DNA of 8,899 nt from positions 1 through 8,899 of the forward strand of contig JAOTYV010000200.1 in NCBI GenBank assembly GCA_029861675.1, given 5' to 3'. This DNA is from Alphaproteobacteria bacterium. GTDB taxonomy: Bacteria; Pseudomonadota; Alphaproteobacteria; UBA8366. The notes under the pieces are model-generated. The model saw only the letters and a list, made by a program, of their open reading frames with translations, did not search any database and was not told the origin of the DNA. The position numbers were made by a program, and so were the translations under genes. This document shows positions 5,801 through 8,899 of the stretch, in pieces. How positions within the stretch are numbered: position 1 is the stretch's first letter; each line of letters starts with the position of its first letter.

Positions 5801-6775
5801 ATGAAAAAGACATTTGCGGCGGGTGCCGCCATTCTTGTTGCGGCGGCGCTGGCGCCGGTGCAGGCGGCCGAGTTCCCCTCGAAACCGATCACCCTCGTCG
5901 TCGGCTACGGCGCCGGCGGCGGAACCGATTCTTACGCACGCGCCTTGGCGAGCGTGGCGCCGGAATATATCAATCTGCAGCCGTTGATCGTCGTCAACAA
6001 GGCGGGTGGCTCCGGCGTTCCGGCAGCCAAATTCGTCGCGGATTCGCGCCCGGATGGGCACACCCTGCATCTCGCTTCCGCCGGTGCGCTGTACTTCTCG
6101 ACCCAGTTCCGCAAGGCGCCGGTCGGCCCGTTCAAGGATTTCAAGATGGTGTGCATGGTCGGCCGGTTGCTGCCAGCCGTGTTTGTGCACCAGGACAGCC
6201 CGTTCAAATCGGCCAAGCAACTGGTTGCACATGCCAAGGCCAATCCTGGAAAGCTTCGATTTGCGACTCCGGGCCGGACCAGCACCTGGGGTATCGCAGG
6301 TCTTGCGTTCGCCAGCCGCAACAACATCCAGGCGCAGGATGTGCCGGCCAAGGGCGGCGCGCCGGCACGGGGCCTGGTGATCGGCAAGCAGGTCGATTAC
6401 GGCGTTTTCGGCATCCATCTGAGGAGCGGCTTCCAGGATCAGGTCCGTCCGCTCGGGCTGCTTTTCCCGGAGCGCGACCCCAATAACAAGGATGTTGCGA
6501 CGCTCAAGGAACTCGGCGTGAACTATGTCCAGGTCTTCACGCCGATGATCGTGATGGCGCCGAAGGGCGTTCCCGATGACCGGATCGCAAAACTGGATGC
6601 TGCCTGCAAAAAGATGACCTCGCACAAAGCCTATGGGAAGCTACTTGGAAAGGCGGGCTTGCCGGCAAAATACAAGAGTAGTCCTGAGACTCTGGCGTAT
6701 TATCGTGACCTGACCAAGGAGTGGCAGCCGATCGTCGATGAGTTGAAGGCCAAAATGAAGAAGAAAAAGAAGTAA
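5801..6775 (+). CDS. tctC: TctC/Bug-family periplasmic solute-binding receptor of a TTT transporter
   Basis: A 324-residue precursor. The start at ATG 5801 is set by GGGAG (5788-5792) with 8-base spacing and by a textbook signal peptide: MKK, a hydrophobic core AAGAAILVAAALAP, and a cleavage site at VQA or VQAA (after residue 22 or 23). The mature protein begins EFPSKPITLVVGYGAGGGTD, the Bug-family opening, in which the AGGGTD loop contacts the ligand carboxylate. Further family marks are NKAGGSGVPAAKFVADSRPDGHTL, ATPGRTSTWGIAG at the second ligand loop, and APKGVPDDRIAKLDAACK near the C-terminus. The protein should capture a carboxylate or similar small solute in the periplasm and hand it to TctAB. 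It is first in tctC-tctB-tctA and is followed by a hairpin that may raise its expression over the membrane subunits. An odd feature is the Lys-only end MKKKKK. The ligand is unknown, since Bug receptors vary widely in specificity. Confidence 0.93.
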   Translation: MKKTFAAGAAILVAAALAPVQAAEFPSKPITLVVGYGAGGGTDSYARALASVAPEYINLQPLIVVNKAGGSGVPAAKFVADSRPDGHTLHLASAGALYFSTQFRKAPVGPFKDFKMVCMVGRLLPAVFVHQDSPFKSAKQLVAHAKANPGKLRFATPGRTSTWGIAGLAFASRNNIQAQDVPAKGGAPARGLVIGKQVDYGVFGIHLRSGFQDQVRPLGLLFPERDPNNKDVATLKELGVNYVQVFTPMIVMAPKGVPDDRIAKLDAACKKMTSHKAYGKLLGKAGLPAKYKSSPETLAYYRDLTKEWQPIVDELKAKMKKKKK

Positions 6776-6789
6776 TTTGGATTGGCAAT

Positions 6790-6820
6790 GGCGGCTCGGG
6801 TCATGTTGGCCCGTGCTGCC
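6790..6820 (+). promoter_or_regulatory. Intercistronic hairpin between tctC and tctB
   Basis: GGCGGC-t-CGGG (6790-6800) pairs with CCCG-t-GCTGCC (6810-6820): ten pairs including one G-U, one T-T mismatch and a 9-base loop. It starts 15 bases after the tctC stop and ends 33 bases before the tctB start. No T-run follows, so full termination is unlikely. Such hairpins after receptor genes in transport operons often protect the upstream message or reduce read-through, giving excess receptor. That role is inferred here. Confidence 0.5.
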
Positions 6821-6853
6821 GGCGCACCCTGCGGAAACAATGCAATCCGGGAT

Positions 6854-7378
6854 ATGATGTCGGCACGAAGCGAGTTCATTTCGGGTCTGATCATGCTTGT
6901 TGTGACGGCGGTGTTCTACATCGCGTCACTGGAGATCGAGGAAGATCCATTCGGCGTGGGCATGCAGCCCTACGTCTTCCCGAAAGCTATTTGTCTCCTG
7001 ATCGGCGCACTGACGCTCGTGCTTCTGATTACCTCCGGCTTCAAGTTGCGGCGGGAGGGGTTCGACGTTCGCGGTGGTGAAGGTGAAATTCGACTGCTGT
7101 TCGTCTGGGTTTTGCCGATGGCGTTGATCGCCTTCGGCTATCTCGGCCTGATAAATTTGCTGCAATATTTCATTCCGACGGTAGCGGCTTTATCGGCGAC
7201 CCTGGCGTTGTTCGGCAATCGTGGCATCAAATGGCTTCTGACGATTCCGCTGATTTCCGGTGTCTTCTATTACGCAATATTCTTCGGAATATTCCGATTG
7301 CTGGAGCCGCCCGGAATGCTGATCGATTACGACAATTACTACCTGTTCGGGCCGATGCGGAAATTCCTGGGCATATAG
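6854..7378 (+). CDS. tctB: TctB-family small membrane subunit of a TTT transporter
   Basis: A 174-residue inner-membrane protein with about four to five hydrophobic helices: about 9-26, 46-63, 84-101, a stretch around 105-122 and 130-150. The segment VGMQPYVFPKAICLL (34-48) corresponds to the family's GxxPxxFP region after TM1. The start is placed at the tandem ATGs 6854/6857 because the protein then opens SARSEFISGLI, as TctB proteins do, at the usual length. Earlier in-frame starts (TTG 6782, ATG 6788, ATG 6803) would add up to 24 residues with no family match and would cover the hairpin at 6790-6820. The ribosome site is weak at all choices. TctB is a partner of TctA in the membrane with a poorly conserved sequence; its context between tctC and tctA makes the call firm. 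Confidence 0.87.
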   Translation: MMSARSEFISGLIMLVVTAVFYIASLEIEEDPFGVGMQPYVFPKAICLLIGALTLVLLITSGFKLRREGFDVRGGEGEIRLLFVWVLPMALIAFGYLGLINLLQYFIPTVAALSATLALFGNRGIKWLLTIPLISGVFYYAIFFGIFRLLEPPGMLIDYDNYYLFGPMRKFLGI

Positions 7379-7424
7379 TGGCCTCACCGGCCGTGGATGT
7401 GGAATAAGAGGGTAGAAATCGAAA

Positions 7425-8899
7425 ATGGATCACCCGATATTCGACGGTATCGTCACTCTGTTCAGCAGCGGCTGGGCAATATTCTATGCGGTTCTCGGCA
7501 CGACGATCGGGTTGCTTGCGGGCGCGACGCCGGGATTGACTGCGTCGGCGGCGATTTCGATGATTATCCCGTTGTCCTTCTATCTGGAGCCGTTGTCGGC
7601 GCTGATTTTCGTTTACACGATCGGCAAGGCGGCCAGTTTCGGCGGCTCGATTCCGGCCATCCTGTTCAACACGCCGGGCACGCCGCAGGCTTCGGCGACG
7701 CAGCTTGAAGGGTATCCGCTGACCCGCCAGGGGAAGCAGGGCAAGGCTCTCAAGATGGCGGTGATCGCGTCCGCGCTCGGCGACACGTTCTCGGAATGCC
7801 TGTTGATCTTCGGCGCGGCATTCATCGCCATCTACACGTCCCGGATGGGACCACCGGAAATCTTCGCGGTCTACTGCACGGCCTTCGTGATCATCGGCAG
7901 CGTGATCGGCAATTCGATGGTGCGCGGCCTCATCAGCACCCTGCTCGGGATTCTGCTGGCGATCATCGGCCTCGATCCGATCAGTTCCATGCCGCGTTTT
8001 ACCTTCGATGTGAATTATCTCGAAACCGGTATCGGCCTGGTCCCGGTCTTGCTGGGCGTCTTCGTCGTGTCCGAAATTTTCGTGCAGATTGCCGACCGCG
8101 GTGCGCTGGGTGCGGAACGCATGCTGACCGCCAAGTCAACCGTGGCGGAAGACAACTACGTTACCTGGGACGAATTCAGGCGAAGCGCGCCAGTCATGGC
8201 GAAATCGACGGGCATGGGGACGATCATCGGCATGCTGCCGGGCGTCGGCGCGTCGGCCGCCTGTTTCGTGGCGTATGCCGAGGCGCGCCGTTCGGCCAAG
8301 CCCGGCGACAAATGGGGCGAGGGTGAAGTCAAGGGAGTTGCGGCCGCGGAAGCCGCGAACAATTCAGTGTCCGGCGCGAACCTCATCCCGCTTCTGACGC
8401 TGGGCATTCCCGGTAGCGTCGCAGCGGCACTCCTCGGCGGCGTTTTCCTGATCCACGGTATGAATATCGGTCCCAAGATCTTCGTCGAGGAACAGGCCAC
8501 GATTTACGGGTTGTTCGCCTCGGGGCTGCTGTGCATCGCCATCTATTTCGTCATGGGGTATTGGGGCAGCGGGATCATCGGGCGGATCATCGCCAAGGTG
8601 CCGGTGCGGGTGATCTATCCGTTCATCTTCATCACGTCGATTGTCGCTGTCTACGCCTTGCGCAACACGCTGTTCGATGTGGCGATGATGTGCGCGTTCG
8701 GTTTCGTCGGTTACTTCTTCAAGAAATTCGACTACAGCCTGCCGGCCTTCATCATCGCGTTCATCCTCGGACCGGGCGCGGAGCGGGCGCTGCGCCAGGC
8801 GCTGCTGTTATCGCAGGACGGGGCGATGATTTTTCTCGAACGGCCCTTGGCGGTGTTCTTCATCCTGCTCGCGCTGCTGGTGATCGGCGTGCGCATTTA
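7425..8899 (+). CDS. tctA: TctA-family large membrane subunit of a TTT transporter, 3'-truncated
   Basis: Open from ATG 7425 to the right edge, giving 491 residues of a family usually about 500 long, so only the extreme C-terminus is missing. AGAGGG (7407-7412) lies upstream with a long 12-base spacing. The protein is a polytopic inner-membrane carrier that moves the solute presented by TctC, driven by an ion gradient. Family signatures: GATPGLTA (33-40), FGGSIPAILFNTPGTPQASA (72-91), EGYPLTRQGKQGKAL (95-109), then in the second half GMLPGVGASAACFVAY (269-284), GVAAAEAANNSVSGANLIPL (304-323) and LTLGIPGS (324-331). The paired GxxPG motifs in the two halves show the internal duplication of the family. 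There are 46 bases between tctB and tctA, without a terminator, so the three genes should be co-transcribed. Confidence 0.94.
   Translation, partial: MDHPIFDGIVTLFSSGWAIFYAVLGTTIGLLAGATPGLTASAAISMIIPLSFYLEPLSALIFVYTIGKAASFGGSIPAILFNTPGTPQASATQLEGYPLTRQGKQGKALKMAVIASALGDTFSECLLIFGAAFIAIYTSRMGPPEIFAVYCTAFVIIGSVIGNSMVRGLISTLLGILLAIIGLDPISSMPRFTFDVNYLETGIGLVPVLLGVFVVSEIFVQIADRGALGAERMLTAKSTVAEDNYVTWDEFRRSAPVMAKSTGMGTIIGMLPGVGASAACFVAYAEARRSAKPGDKWGEGEVKGVAAAEAANNSVSGANLIPLLTLGIPGSVAAALLGGVFLIHGMNIGPKIFVEEQATIYGLFASGLLCIAIYFVMGYWGSGIIGRIIAKVPVRVIYPFIFITSIVAVYALRNTLFDVAMMCAFGFVGYFFKKFDYSLPAFIIAFILGPGAERALRQALLLSQDGAMIFLERPLAVFFILLALLVIGVRI

Noticed and set aside
5600..6625. A 341-codon - strand open frame antisense to tctC
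   Set aside because: No recognisable motifs, strongly basic composition, and it overlaps a certain receptor gene including its signal peptide.
6782..6853. Longer N-terminus for tctB starting at TTG 6782 or ATG 6788
   Set aside because: The added residues match no TctB feature and would be translated through a strong hairpin. The family-like N-terminus begins at 6854/6857.
1..8899. Search for CRISPR repeats, tRNA genes, insertion sequence ends and toxin-antitoxin or defence gene pairs
   Set aside because: No regularly spaced repeats, cloverleaf with a T-loop motif, transposase motif or defence-type domain was found by reading both strands.

Overview
The window is GC-rich and densely coded. 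It looks like chromosomal DNA of a proteobacterium, most likely an alphaproteobacterium with a broad catabolic repertoire. This rests on gene content and codon use: a molybdenum hydroxylase large subunit, a tandem UspA protein and a tripartite tricarboxylate transporter (TTT/Tct) operon. It was not tested by database search. I see no rRNA, tRNA, CRISPR array, insertion sequence or phage gene.

Layout from left to right: (1) the C-terminal part of a xanthine dehydrogenase/CO dehydrogenase-type molybdopterin-binding subunit, + strand, running in from the left edge (2-1417). (2) A DHA2-type 14-helix MFS efflux pump on the - strand (1433-2974), convergent with the first gene and only 15 bases from it. 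(3) A 175-base divergent intergenic region holding a perfect 8+8 inverted repeat. (4) A two-gene + strand unit: a tandem universal stress protein (3150-4019) and a small four-cysteine zinc-ribbon protein (4045-4248). Two successive terminator-like hairpins follow (4357-4390 and 4408-4433). (5) About 320 bases with no recognisable gene. (6) A - strand alpha/beta hydrolase (4751-5545) with a TTG start. (7) A 255-base divergent region rich in dyad symmetry. (8) A + strand tctC-tctB-tctA operon (5801 to the right edge). It encodes a periplasmic solute receptor, a small membrane subunit and the large membrane subunit. TctA is cut by the window end after 491 codons.

How the genes may work together: the TTT operon should import a carboxylate-type solute using an ion gradient. 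The divergent alpha/beta hydrolase, similar in fold and length to lactone or ester hydrolases of aromatic degradation, may act on the imported compound or a related metabolite. The molybdenum hydroxylase at the left could oxidise an aldehyde or N-heterocycle. The MFS pump is a plausible drug or solvent exporter. These links are inferred from position only; no regulator gene is in the window.

I found no convincing new multi-gene defence, mobile or biosynthetic system. The points most worth a second look are the hairpin between tctC and tctB, which may set the receptor-to-membrane subunit ratio; the cluster of dyads between the hydrolase and tctC; the pairing of a zinc-ribbon protein with a degenerate tandem UspA; and the inverted repeat between the MFS and usp genes.
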